This document shows positions 1 to 8,154 of a DNA stretch of 16,989 nt, one piece after another (the first letter of the stretch is position 1; each line of letters opens with the position of its first letter). The notes beneath the pieces were generated by a model. The model was not told where the DNA came from. It worked only from the letters and a program-made list of their open reading frames with translations, and did not search any database. The stretch spans positions 1 to 16,989 of the forward strand of contig NZ_BJXB01000057.1 in NCBI RefSeq assembly GCF_007990775.1, in the 5' to 3' direction. Position numbers and translations under genes: made by a program. The DNA comes from Deinococcus cellulosilyticus NBRC 106333 = KACC 11606. GTDB lineage: Bacteria; Deinococcota; Deinococci; Deinococcales; Deinococcaceae.

Positions 1-1961
1 GAGTCTCCAGACATCCAAGGTCCCGCTGGATCATTGTCAGGATTCTGATATAGCTTATTTTGATCGTCAGTCCTTGCCAACTTTTGAGGTCGCCAGGCAT
101 TTATGTCCTTGGCAAAAACCTGAATAAAATCATGATCATCACTAAAAAATCTTGCGTCATTGGCAGGAGAATACTTTTTCTGCCAGATGATGTTGGCCAC
201 CAAATTTTCATCGCCAAAATCTTCCCTTAGAACTTCAGTCAGCCTGGATTGCTCGTCGTCATCAATGCTGGCAAAGAGAACACCATCCATCGAAAGAAAA
301 TTTTTACTGATGCTGACCCTTTCATGGATCATGCTCAGCCAGGTGCTGTGTTTGCTGTATTCATCTTTGTACAGAAACCCATCGCCGCCCGTGTTGTACG
401 GTGGGTCAATGTAAATCAATTTGACCCTTTCCCTGTATGTGGGTTCCAGGGATCGCAAAGCCCCATAGTTCTCCCCATGCACCAGTACACCATCCAGATT
501 GGCCTCAATGTTGTCAAAAGAGGCAAGCAACTGGTGTTTGATCTGGGGGGCATGGTGTCTTGTGTCCACCACCAGGGTGGGGTGTTCCTTCAAAGCCTGG
601 GTTCTGTCTTCTGGGGACTTTGCTGTGAGATCCAGGTGGAACAGGTCACGCCAGGCTTCAAGCTGGGGGTGGCTTGAGAGCAGGTCAGGCCAGAGGTGCT
701 CGGGGACCAGACGGACAGGCATCAGGTAGTCGGCAGCGTAAACAAATTTGCGTTTCTCAAAAAGCTGGGCCTGGAAGTCTTCCAGCTGGTGCAAGAAGTC
801 GATCAGGCCTTCTGCGGCTTCTTTGAGGGCACGGTATTTGACAAAGCGGTCCTGCAGGGTTTCGGGGCTTTGCAGGCTTTCTGGACGCAGGTATTCACGC
901 AGCAGGTACTGGTCCAGCTCTGCTTTCAGAAAGGGTCCCAGATTGGGGTGAACAAAGTAGTCACTGGTGTTTTTGCGGGCGTACCTTCTGGCTTGCCTGT
1001 ACAGTTCTTCTGCGTCCACTTTGCTTGCTGCTTCAGGGAGGGCTTTGGATTTCAGGTGTTCCTGAAGCAGCTGGTCCTGAATGCTGCCACTGTTTTCTTC
1101 TGTGTCGTCTTCATCTTCGTTTTTCTTGCTTCTGGTTTTGTAGTTGGCCTCTTCTTCAGCGGTGAAGGGCCGGAAGCTGAAAGGCAGGGTCAGAACGTCG
1201 CCTTGAAGACTGATCTGTTGTGGGTGGGGGAAAAAGTAACGCCTTGATCCTTTGACGTTGTTTTGTTCGGTGTCTGCTTCAATCAATTCAAAGCGGATGG
1301 TCCTGGGACCTCCGGGTGGTGGGTTTTGTGGGGTGTATGCGTAAGTGCGCAATTCGGTACTGGTCTTGACGTAATGGCTGCCACGCGAACGCCAGTGGAA
1401 GAGGGTATCCTGTCCTCCGTATGGGGCAAAAAAGCGGGATCGGCCCCGTCTGGGGACGGTCAGGAAATCTCCACCCTGGTAGTAACGGCCAAAAAAAGTC
1501 AGCAGGTGCAGGTAGAGCTGGTCCATTTCGGTGCCAGAGAGGGCCTGTTGTGCTTTGAGCATGTCCAGCTGTGCACTCAACTGCTGGTATTTTTGTGCAT
1601 TGGGAACGGTTTCCAGTGCAGGAAGGACTTTTCCTTCCACAAAAGCACCCTCGTCATATCCCATGCCTGCAGCGGCAGCATTGAGTTTTTGCTGCAAGTC
1701 TGTAAGTTGGGTTTCCAGTTCACGGATTTGTTTCTCTGCTGCTCCTCCAACTGATTTTTGCAGGATGGCAGGCAGTCTTTTCTTCAGGTAGTCGGTGATG
1801 TCTGTCCGTCTTCGGTTCAGGATGCGGTAAAGGCCAAAATCCAGCTCTGCTTGATCGAGTTTCAGAATCTGGTCGTGCAGGAGACTGACAAATTTGGTCT
1901 CATTGGTGGATTTTTGTGGACCCGCCTCAGGTGTGTGGGCGGTAAGGAGCGGTTCAGTCAT
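1..1961 (-). CDS. N6-adenine DNA methyltransferase, type III Mod-like (5' part only)
   Basis: Partial gene: the first 653 codons are present and the reading frame continues off the left edge. It should methylate adenine at a specific DNA site, as the modification subunit of a type III-like restriction or phage-defence system. The sequence shows the beta-class order: target-binding block VHGENYGALRSL, then motif IV DPPYNTGGDGF (DPPY at residues 519-522, nt 396-407), then SIDDDEQ and the NPDNDPAGPW stretch typical of Mod proteins; the AdoMet motif should follow outside the window. About 500 residues precede DPPY, far more than in EcoP15I-type Mod; they include a probable coiled coil (about residues 60-95) and a charged low-complexity patch (KKNEDEDDTEEN). 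The ATG at 1961 has no good Shine-Dalgarno, but a TAAGAT box ends 9 nt upstream, which would give a nearly leaderless mRNA. A partner nuclease/helicase, if any, is outside the window. Confidence 0.88.
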   Translation of the reverse strand, partial: MTEPLLTAHTPEAGPQKSTNETKFVSLLHDQILKLDQAELDFGLYRILNRRRTDITDYLKKRLPAILQKSVGGAAEKQIRELETQLTDLQQKLNAAAAGMGYDEGAFVEGKVLPALETVPNAQKYQQLSAQLDMLKAQQALSGTEMDQLYLHLLTFFGRYYQGGDFLTVPRRGRSRFFAPYGGQDTLFHWRSRGSHYVKTSTELRTYAYTPQNPPPGGPRTIRFELIEADTEQNNVKGSRRYFFPHPQQISLQGDVLTLPFSFRPFTAEEEANYKTRSKKNEDEDDTEENSGSIQDQLLQEHLKSKALPEAASKVDAEELYRQARRYARKNTSDYFVHPNLGPFLKAELDQYLLREYLRPESLQSPETLQDRFVKYRALKEAAEGLIDFLHQLEDFQAQLFEKRKFVYAADYLMPVRLVPEHLWPDLLSSHPQLEAWRDLFHLDLTAKSPEDRTQALKEHPTLVVDTRHHAPQIKHQLLASFDNIEANLDGVLVHGENYGALRSLEPTYRERVKLIYIDPPYNTGGDGFLYKDEYSKHSTWLSMIHERVSISKNFLSMDGVLFASIDDDEQSRLTEVLREDFGDENLVANIIWQKKYSPANDARFFSDDHDFIQVFAKDINAWRPQKLARTDDQNKLYQNPDNDPAGPWMSGD

Positions 1962-1970
1962 CGTGGGTTC

Positions 1971-1998
1971 ATCTTATCGGATTCTCATGTGAATACAA
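1971..1998 (-). promoter_or_regulatory. Possible promoter of the DNA methyltransferase gene
   Basis: Read on the minus strand, TTGTAT (1998-1993) is followed after 16 nt by TAAGAT (1976-1971), and the ATG lies 9 nt further on. The -10 box fits the TANNNT pattern known for Deinococcus promoters, and transcription would begin within a few nucleotides of the start codon. The -35 box is poor (3 of 6), so this is tentative. Confidence 0.35.
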
Positions 1999-2055
1999 AC
2001 AGTGGATTCCTGGGCTTTTGCCCTGGCCATTCCCTGCAGATCCAGCAGGAGCATT

Positions 2056-2088
2056 CCTGTCATGTGAACCCCTGACAAGGCTTTTTTT
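2056..2088 (+). terminator. Terminator-like hairpin with T-run, plus-strand orientation
   Basis: CCTGTCA (2056-2062) can pair with TGACAAGG (2073-2080) with one bulged base and a 10-nt loop, followed by C and seven T residues (2082-2088). This is the form of a rho-independent terminator for plus-strand transcription. No plus-strand gene ends here; it would stop antisense RNA before it enters xdhC. For minus-strand transcripts the A-run precedes the stem, so it is not a normal terminator for xdhC. The rest of the 176-nt gap between xdhC and the methyltransferase (1962-2137) shows no gene. Confidence 0.3.
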
Positions 2089-2137
2089 CGGAAAGAAGAG
2101 GCTTTCATGCTGTGCTTCTGGTGTTGGTTGCAGGTTG

Positions 2138-2956
2138 CTACCTGCCCGTTCCTGGATCTGAGGCTTTGTTCTGCAACACCTGCAAAATCTGGGCAGAGAC
2201 CCCCAGTGCAATCACTTCCGGGTCCTTGGAAGGGATGCCTGGAAGGCCCACCGGAGAGGTGATGCGTTCCAGATCTGCAGCTTCAAACCCCTCTCTCAGC
2301 AAGTGTTGCCTGAAATTCTGGCGTTTGACTTTCGAGCCAATCACCCCGATGAATGCAAAATCCTTCCTGCGCAGGGCCATTTCCAGAACAGCAAGGTCCG
2401 TGGCGTGGTCATGGGTCATGATCAGGAGCAGGGCACCCACTGGCAGGTCTGAAGCCGTGGCTTCTGGAATTGGAGCGTGATGCACCTGAACCCTGGCTCT
2501 TGTATGGCTCAACGCTGGCAGGTGGTTTTCCCTGCTGTCAAACAGGTGAAGTTCGATGGGAAGCCTCCCCAGGTGAAAAGCCACCGCCTGTCCGATGTGC
2601 CCCAGACCATAAATGGCCACCGTCTGTCTGTGAAAACGGATCACCTCGTAAAGCAGGGTCACTTCCCCTCCGCAGCACTGGACCGTGTGGGCAGGGGTTT
2701 CTTTCTGGGTGAGCCTGAGCATTTCCGAGACAGGCTCATCGGTGTTGCCCTGCAAAAGCATCCTGGCTTTCTCGGTGGCATGGTGTTCCATGAAGCCACC
2801 CCCCAGCGTGTGAAAGGTCTGGTCTTTTGTCACCAGCATTTTCACGCCTGCTTTCTGGGGGGCATGGCCCCTGACGTGCATCAGGGTCACCATGACCGCA
2901 TCTTCTCCAGCTTCGGAAAGCCTGTGCAGGGTTTCGGTCCACTCAGCCCAGAACAT
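2138..2956 (-). CDS. xdhC: XdhC-family molybdenum cofactor insertion protein
   Basis: Accessory protein that binds the molybdenum cofactor, promotes its sulfuration and delivers it to xanthine dehydrogenase; it is not part of the mature enzyme. The 272-residue product shows the two XdhC parts: an N-terminal domain with GHAPQKAGVKM (30-40), GGGFMEH (52-58) and CCGGEVTLLYE (94-104), then a Rossmann-type domain beginning AIYGLGHIGQAVAFHLG (114-130). I chose the ATG at 2956 because it follows AAAAGG by a few nucleotides and starts just inside the end of xdhB (overlap 2943-2956), a usual arrangement for coupled translation. The frame is open further upstream to 3073, but that extension lies wholly inside xdhB. 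Last gene of the purine unit. Confidence 0.9.
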   Translation of the reverse strand: MFWAEWTETLHRLSEAGEDAVMVTLMHVRGHAPQKAGVKMLVTKDQTFHTLGGGFMEHHATEKARMLLQGNTDEPVSEMLRLTQKETPAHTVQCCGGEVTLLYEVIRFHRQTVAIYGLGHIGQAVAFHLGRLPIELHLFDSRENHLPALSHTRARVQVHHAPIPEATASDLPVGALLLIMTHDHATDLAVLEMALRRKDFAFIGVIGSKVKRQNFRQHLLREGFEAADLERITSPVGLPGIPSKDPEVIALGVSAQILQVLQNKASDPGTGR

Positions 2957-5213
2957 GTGCCTTTTTGATCTTTGCAGCAAAGAAACTGACTTCCGGGGTG
3001 ATCGGAGAGGGTACATCCGCAAAATGCCCGGTGAGGGTGTGCAGGGCGTCCTTGATGGCCTCACGCACGGCAATGGCCAGCATCAGGGGGGGTTCACCCA
3101 CAGCCTTGGAACCAAACACCACCCCTTCCTGGGGGGTGTTTTCCAGCAGATGCACGTTGAACACCTCTGGAGCGTCCATCAGGGTGGGGAGTTTGTAAGT
3201 CGAGGCGTTGCGGGTCGCCAGAAGCCCGGCATCGTTCCAGCGCAGGTCTTCCAGGGTGAGCCAGCCCATGCCCTGAATGAAGCCCCCTTCCACCTGTCCT
3301 CTGTCAATGGCAGGGGTCAGGCTTTCCCCCACATCATGAACGATGTCCACCTGCCTGACCTGATGCATTCCGGTCACGGTGTCCAGTTCAATTTCTGCCA
3401 CGCAGGCACCATAAGAGAAATAGGCAAAAGGCCGCCCGGTGGCTTTCTCCCTGTCCCAGTGGATGTGTGGTGTGGCATAAAATCCATCGGAGAACAGCTG
3501 AATGCGCTGGTAATAGGCTGCTTTAACTGCCTCTTCAAATGTCCAGATCTTTTCACCCTGGTGCCAGAAGAAACCTTCTTTCAGGTCCAGGTGTTCTTTT
3601 TCCAGCTGGTGGTGTTTTGCAGCAACCTCCAGCAGGCGGCTTTTCAGCCTCTCACAGGCATTGCGCACAGCACCCCCGTTCAGGTCGGAACCTGTGGATG
3701 CTGCAGTGGCCGAGGTGTTGGGCACCTTGTCCGTGCGGGTGGGCATCACCTTGATCTTCTCTGGAGCAATGCCAAGTGTTCTGGAGGCAATGGCCTGGAT
3801 TTTGGTGTGCAGGCCCTGTCCCATCTCGGTGCCCCCGTGGTTCACCTGTACACTGCCATCCTGGTAGATCAGGACCAGGGCTCCGGCCTGATTGTAGGCC
3901 GTCATGGTGAAAGAGATCCCGAATTTGACGGGGGTGATGGCCAGCCCTCTGACCTTCGTGCGGTTTACCGCATTGAAACTGCGAATTTCCTCGGTGCGCT
4001 TCAGGTAGTGGCTGCGAAGCAAGGCCTCTTCCCAGACCCGGTTCATCTTCCAGGCGTCGGTGACCTGCTGCCCATAATGGGTGAATTCTTCAGGCGAGTA
4101 GAAATTCTTCTGCCGGACCTCATGGGGAGGGAGATTCAAGGTGCGGGCCACCAGATCGACGATGTGCTCAATCACCACCATGCCCTGTGGACCACCAAAA
4201 CCCCTGAACGCTGTCTGGGAGGTCTTGTGCGTTTTGCAGACCCGCCCGGTCACCTGCATGTGGGGAATGAAGTACGCATTGTCAGAGTGGAAAAGGGCTC
4301 TGGACACGATGGGTTCCGAGAGGTCCAGACTGAACCCCCCATCTGCGTACAGGTCGAGTTTTAAGGCCTGCAGCATTCCCTCAGAAGTGAAGCCCACCTG
4401 ATACCGGGCGTAAAAAGGGTGACGCTTGCCACTCAGTGTGGTGTCCTGGGCACGGCTCAGACGCACCAGCACCGGTTTCCCGGTCAGTTTTGCCCCCAGG
4501 GCTGCAACAGAGGCATACGGATTGGCCTGGGATTCCTTGCCTCCGAAGCCCCCACCCATGCGGGTGCACTGCACGATGACCTCGCTGCGGGGCACGCCCA
4601 GAACCCGGGCCACAATGTCCTGCGTTTCACTGGGGTGCTGGGTGCTGGAGTGCACAAACAGGGTGCCACTCTCATCCAGTTTTGCCAGGGTGGCCTGGGT
4701 TTCCAGATAGAAGTGCTCCTGCCCCCCAATTTGCAGTTCCCCTTCTTTCAGGTGTTCGGCGTTTTCCAGTGCCTGCTCTGTCTGCCCTCTGGACATGCGG
4801 ATGGGGGCACTGTGGAAAGATCCCTGTTCGATGGCCTCTTTCAGGCCCAGAATGGGCTTCAGGGGTTCGTATTCCACCTTGACCTGCTGGGCACCGATCC
4901 TGGCCTGCTCGCGGGTCTTTGCCAGCACCCACACCACGGCCTGACCTGCATGTTCCACAAGTTCAGGAAAGAGGGGCTCATCCCGTCTGGAGATGCCCGT
5001 GTCATTGACGCCAGGCACGTCTTTTGCGGTCAGGACCCGCACCACACCCTCGGACACTTCAGCCAGTGCGGTGTCGATGCCCAGCACCCTGGCGTGTGCA
5101 TGGGGAGACTGCACCGGGTAGGCGTGCAGGGCGTGCGGGTGGTCCCGCAGGAGGTCTTCGGTGAAACGGGCGCGCCCATCCACGTGCAGCCATGCGCTTT
5201 CGTGCTTGCTCAT
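2943..5213 (-). CDS. xdhB: Xanthine dehydrogenase, molybdopterin-binding large subunit
   Basis: Catalytic subunit that hydroxylates hypoxanthine and xanthine to urate at a molybdenum centre; cytoplasmic, partner of XdhA. The 756 residues match the family's usual length for this subunit. Visible motifs in order: HVDGRARFTED at the N-terminus (10-20), substrate/Moco region QEHFYLETQ (165-173), glycine-rich GGGFGGKES (220-228), FRGFGGPQG (336-344), GGTEMGQGLHTK (460-471) and the C-terminal GSKAVGEPPLML, whose Glu (about residue 707) is the expected catalytic base. No signal peptide. Its ATG overlaps the xdhA stop by 4 nt (ATGA at 5210-5213), with a GGGGGTG ribosome site upstream, so the two subunits are probably translationally coupled. 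Confidence 0.97.
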   Translation of the reverse strand: MSKHESAWLHVDGRARFTEDLLRDHPHALHAYPVQSPHAHARVLGIDTALAEVSEGVVRVLTAKDVPGVNDTGISRRDEPLFPELVEHAGQAVVWVLAKTREQARIGAQQVKVEYEPLKPILGLKEAIEQGSFHSAPIRMSRGQTEQALENAEHLKEGELQIGGQEHFYLETQATLAKLDESGTLFVHSSTQHPSETQDIVARVLGVPRSEVIVQCTRMGGGFGGKESQANPYASVAALGAKLTGKPVLVRLSRAQDTTLSGKRHPFYARYQVGFTSEGMLQALKLDLYADGGFSLDLSEPIVSRALFHSDNAYFIPHMQVTGRVCKTHKTSQTAFRGFGGPQGMVVIEHIVDLVARTLNLPPHEVRQKNFYSPEEFTHYGQQVTDAWKMNRVWEEALLRSHYLKRTEEIRSFNAVNRTKVRGLAITPVKFGISFTMTAYNQAGALVLIYQDGSVQVNHGGTEMGQGLHTKIQAIASRTLGIAPEKIKVMPTRTDKVPNTSATAASTGSDLNGGAVRNACERLKSRLLEVAAKHHQLEKEHLDLKEGFFWHQGEKIWTFEEAVKAAYYQRIQLFSDGFYATPHIHWDREKATGRPFAYFSYGACVAEIELDTVTGMHQVRQVDIVHDVGESLTPAIDRGQVEGGFIQGMGWLTLEDLRWNDAGLLATRNASTYKLPTLMDAPEVFNVHLLENTPQEGVVFGSKAVGEPPLMLAIAVREAIKDALHTLTGHFADVPSPITPEVSFFAAKIKKAHVLG

Positions 5214-6583
5214 GCCATCACCCCCAGGTGTTCTTCAAAATAGTGCCCGATGATCTTCAGGGTGACCTGCTTGCGGTACTCGCTGCTGGCCCGGTGATCG
5301 CTGATCGGGTGCAAGGTGGCTTCCAGAATGTCCAGGGCATCTTTCAGGGCGTCCAGAGGCTTTTTGCCCACCATGCGCTCTTCGGCCTCTCTGGCCCGGA
5401 TGGGGGTTGCAGCCACACCCCCCAGTCCGATTCGAGCAGAGGAGATCACCCCCTGGTTTTGCTGGATGTCGAGGGCAATGGCCACAGAACTGATGTCATC
5501 GTGGTGCCGTTTGGTCACTTTGAAGAAGTGCAATGTCTGGGGGAAATCTGCGAACTCAATGGCCTGCAGCAGTTCTCCAGGTTTGAGCAGGGTGGCGCGG
5601 TAACCCGTGAAGAATTCAGAGAGGGACACCTTCTTCTCGCCATCCAGCGTGGCAATGGCCACACTGGCATCCAGGGCCAGCAGCAAAGGGGCCGCGTCCC
5701 CGATGGGAGAAGCGGTCACCAGGGAGCCCCCAAGGGTCGCCCGATTTCGGATCAGTCTGGAGGCATACCGGTCCAGCCAGTCTTTTTTCAGCTGCTCTGG
5801 CACGATGCTTTCCAGTTCACTGAGGGTCACTGCTGCTCCCACCCTGTGCCCTGTTTCTGTTCTGAGCAGTGCATTCAGTTCCGGGATCAGGTTCACATCC
5901 AGGTAGCGCTCAGGCCGCACATCCCTCTGGTTGTATTCCACAATGGCGTCCGTGCCCCCGGCAAGCACCCTGGCGTCCGGGTTCTGGTTCAGCCACAGAA
6001 GCGCATCTCTCAGGCTGGTTGGACGGTAGAAACGGTCTGCTGCGAGGGTTTGCACTTCCGGGACAGCAAGCTGCGAGAAGGCATCCTGTTCGGGAGCTGG
6101 AAGGCTCAGGGCTGCATCCCGAATGGCCCGGTATCCCGTGCAGCGGCACAGATTGCCCGAGATGGCCTCCAGATCGAAGGGCCTTTCTCTGTAATACTCG
6201 GAGAACATGCTCATCACAAATCCAGGGGTGCAGTAACCGCACTGGGAGCCATTGAAGTTCACCATGGCGCTCTGGACCGGGTGCTGATGCAAACCTTCTG
6301 CGGTCAGCACGTCATAATCCACCACGCTTCCGGTCAGGGTCAGGCAGGCATTCAGAGGGGTGTAAGGACTGCCCTGTGCGCTTGCGGAACGGAGGACCAC
6401 AGCGCAGGCCCCGCATTCGCCTTCTCCACAGCCTTCTTTGCAACTCGTAAACCCAAGGCCGCGCAGGGTGTGCAAGAGGGGCAGGGTGAGGTGTTCTGGG
6501 TTCAGCACATGCTCAGAGCCGTTGACCCTGAGGGTGACGCTGGATCTGTTTTGGGGTGAAACTGGAAAACTGCCCTCTTTCAT
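5210..6583 (-). CDS. xdhA: Xanthine dehydrogenase, iron-sulfur and FAD small subunit
   Basis: Electron-transfer subunit that takes electrons from the molybdenum centre through two [2Fe-2S] clusters to FAD and NAD+. In the 457 residues I see the plant-ferredoxin type cluster (GCGEGECGAC, Cys52/57/60, and Cys80), the second cluster (QCGYCTPG, Cys115/118, and GNLCRCTG, Cys146/148), and the FAD domain with LAGGTD (207-212) and NRATLGGS (280-287). The FAD domain runs to the C-terminus, giving the XdhA layout with clusters and FAD in one chain. The ATG at 6583 is the only usable start before the conserved VTLRVNG strand, and AGAGGA lies about 10 nt upstream; it overlaps the end of allB by 71 nt. 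Confidence 0.97.
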   Translation of the reverse strand: MKEGSFPVSPQNRSSVTLRVNGSEHVLNPEHLTLPLLHTLRGLGFTSCKEGCGEGECGACAVVLRSASAQGSPYTPLNACLTLTGSVVDYDVLTAEGLHQHPVQSAMVNFNGSQCGYCTPGFVMSMFSEYYRERPFDLEAISGNLCRCTGYRAIRDAALSLPAPEQDAFSQLAVPEVQTLAADRFYRPTSLRDALLWLNQNPDARVLAGGTDAIVEYNQRDVRPERYLDVNLIPELNALLRTETGHRVGAAVTLSELESIVPEQLKKDWLDRYASRLIRNRATLGGSLVTASPIGDAAPLLLALDASVAIATLDGEKKVSLSEFFTGYRATLLKPGELLQAIEFADFPQTLHFFKVTKRHHDDISSVAIALDIQQNQGVISSARIGLGGVAATPIRAREAEERMVGKKPLDALKDALDILEATLHPISDHRASSEYRKQVTLKIIGHYFEEHLGVMA

Positions 6584-7811
6584 ACACTGGATGTCCTCTC
6601 ACAAAGTTGTATAGCACTCTACCTCTCAGGCCATGAGAAAGATAGGGGTTGAGCCTGTGGCGGTCCTGGAGTTCACCCACGGTGAGGACTTTCTCCTGCG
6701 GGTCCAGCAGCAGAAAATCGGCGTCCAGACCCACCTGAAGCCTGCCTTTCTCCTGCATGCCCAGCAGCAGTGCAGGATGCTCACTGAGAAGCTTCTGGAC
6801 CTGTTCAAACCCCAGCCCGAGCGTGAGCAGCACACTCAGGGTGGTCTGCACACTGGAAATCCCACCCCAGGCCGCAGCAAAGTCCCCTCTTTTCATGTCT
6901 GGTGGGGCAGGGGAGTGGTCTGAACCGATCACATCCACCCAGCCTTTTTCCACCGCTTTCAAGAGCATGCGGCGGTCCACCTCGGGCCTGAGTGGAGGGG
7001 CACACTTCAGCAGAACCCCCTGGTCCAGCAGGTCCTGTTCGTTGAAAAACAGGTAGTGCGGGCAGGTTTCGATGCTGACTTTCACCCCCTGCTCCCTGGC
7101 ATTCAGGGCCAGCATCACAGCCTCCACATTGGACAGGTGCACCAGATGCAGATGACAGCCCGTGTCCCTCGCAATGTCCAGTGCAATCTGCACGGCACTG
7201 TTCTCTGCTGCGATGGGTCTGGAGGCGGTGAAATCTTCCATGTTCCGGTAAGCCCCCAGATGCTGCGGATCTTCCGCATGCACGGCCACAGGCAGCCCGA
7301 GTTTCGCGGCCCGCTCCATGCCCTGATGGAGCACCCCCGGACTCACATTCTCAAACTCAGGGAGGCCAGAATCGCTCATGAAAGCCTTGAAGCCAATCAC
7401 TCCCCCTTCAGCGAGTTCTTCCAGACAATCCAGGTTGATGGGCGTCAGACCACCCCACAGGGCATAATCCGTCTGGGATTGTTTCATGGCCTCTTTCTTG
7501 AACTCCAGGCTGGTCCGGTCCAGTGTGGTCGGGATGGAATTCAGGGGCATGTCCACAAAGACGCACCCTCCACCTGCTGCAAAAGCCCGTGAGCCTGTGA
7601 AGACCCCTTCCCAGTGGGTGTTCCCTGGCTCATTGAAGTGCACATGCATGTCAATCAACCCGGACAGAACCGTCAGCCCTTCTGCATTAAAAGAGATTTT
7701 GGCGTCCTGCTGAACCTCTGGAGTCAGCACAGCGAATTTCTCATCCTGCACCCCGATGTCCACACGTTCTCCACCGGGCAGCACGGCATTGCGGACCAGC
7801 AGATCGAGCAT
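6513..7811 (-). CDS. allB: Allantoinase
   Basis: Zinc-dependent amidohydrolase opening the ring of (S)-allantoin to allantoate. The 432-residue product carries the full metal site of the cyclic amidohydrolase superfamily: DMHVH (Asp54, His56, His58), GFKAFM with the lysine expected to be carbamylated (Lys142), VHAED (His178), HLHLVHLS (His222/His225) and GSDHSP (Asp298). NPYLSHGLRGRV near the end is typical of allantoinases and dihydropyrimidinase relatives. I start at the ATG at 7811, preceded by GGGGG and one base after the uraH stop (TGA-A-ATG); a longer in-frame start at 7865 lies inside uraH. The last 23 residues overlap the xdhA start. Dihydropyrimidinase or hydantoinase is the alternative, but the neighbours decide for allantoin. 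Confidence 0.94.
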   Translation of the reverse strand: MLDLLVRNAVLPGGERVDIGVQDEKFAVLTPEVQQDAKISFNAEGLTVLSGLIDMHVHFNEPGNTHWEGVFTGSRAFAAGGGCVFVDMPLNSIPTTLDRTSLEFKKEAMKQSQTDYALWGGLTPINLDCLEELAEGGVIGFKAFMSDSGLPEFENVSPGVLHQGMERAAKLGLPVAVHAEDPQHLGAYRNMEDFTASRPIAAENSAVQIALDIARDTGCHLHLVHLSNVEAVMLALNAREQGVKVSIETCPHYLFFNEQDLLDQGVLLKCAPPLRPEVDRRMLLKAVEKGWVDVIGSDHSPAPPDMKRGDFAAAWGGISSVQTTLSVLLTLGLGFEQVQKLLSEHPALLLGMQEKGRLQVGLDADFLLLDPQEKVLTVGELQDRHRLNPYLSHGLRGRVLYNFVRGHPVYERGQFSSFTPKQIQRHPQGQRL

Positions 7812-7812
7812 T

Positions 7813-8154
7813 TCAGGACCCCCTGTATGTGCTGTACCCGAAAGCAGAGAGCAGCAGGGGCACATGGTAATGCCTGCTCAGGTCTGTGACGGTGAACCGG
7901 ATCGGGACCAGGGTCAAAAACCCTCCGGTGATGCCAGCAGCATTGTGGTACTCCAGCACATCAAACTCCAGCTCATATGTCCCGAGGGAGAGTTCATCCT
8001 CAGAGAGCAGGGGGGCAGACGTTCGACCATCTGCATTGGTGGAGACCTCTTTGATCAGTTCCCTGTTTTCTGTCCATCGGTAAAGCCTCAGGACCAGACC
8101 CTCTGCGGGGGTGCCCAGGGTGAGGTCCAGCACGTGGGTGGTCAGACCGGCCAT
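7813..8154 (-). CDS. uraH: 5-hydroxyisourate hydrolase (transthyretin-related protein)
   Basis: Hydrolyses 5-hydroxyisourate, the unstable product of urate oxidation, to OHCU. It is 113 residues, the normal size without signal or targeting sequence, and shows the family signature: THVLD near the N-terminus (His7), DGRTSAPLL (Arg44), YHVPLLLS (His97) and the diagnostic C-terminal tetrapeptide YRGS (110-113). The gene overlaps the end of the flavoprotein gene by 13 nt and has AGGAGG 4 nt before its ATG. The presence of uraH and uraD implies that urate is oxidised to 5-hydroxyisourate in this organism. Confidence 0.97.
   Translation of the reverse strand: MAGLTTHVLDLTLGTPAEGLVLRLYRWTENRELIKEVSTNADGRTSAPLLSEDELSLGTYELEFDVLEYHNAAGITGGFLTLVPIRFTVTDLSRHYHVPLLLSAFGYSTYRGS

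Noticed and set aside
2957..3073. Longer XdhC with start at 3073
   Set aside because: The extension lies inside xdhB and has no similarity to XdhC; the ATG at 2956 has a ribosome site and fits the family.
2892..4364. Long plus-strand frame (490 codons) opposite xdhB
   Set aside because: Its product shows no motif and lies wholly antisense to a gene with all catalytic signatures of xanthine dehydrogenase; it is a GC-related shadow frame.
5192..6559. Plus-strand frame of 455 codons opposite xdhA
   Set aside because: Antisense shadow of the iron-sulfur/FAD subunit; no recognisable domain.
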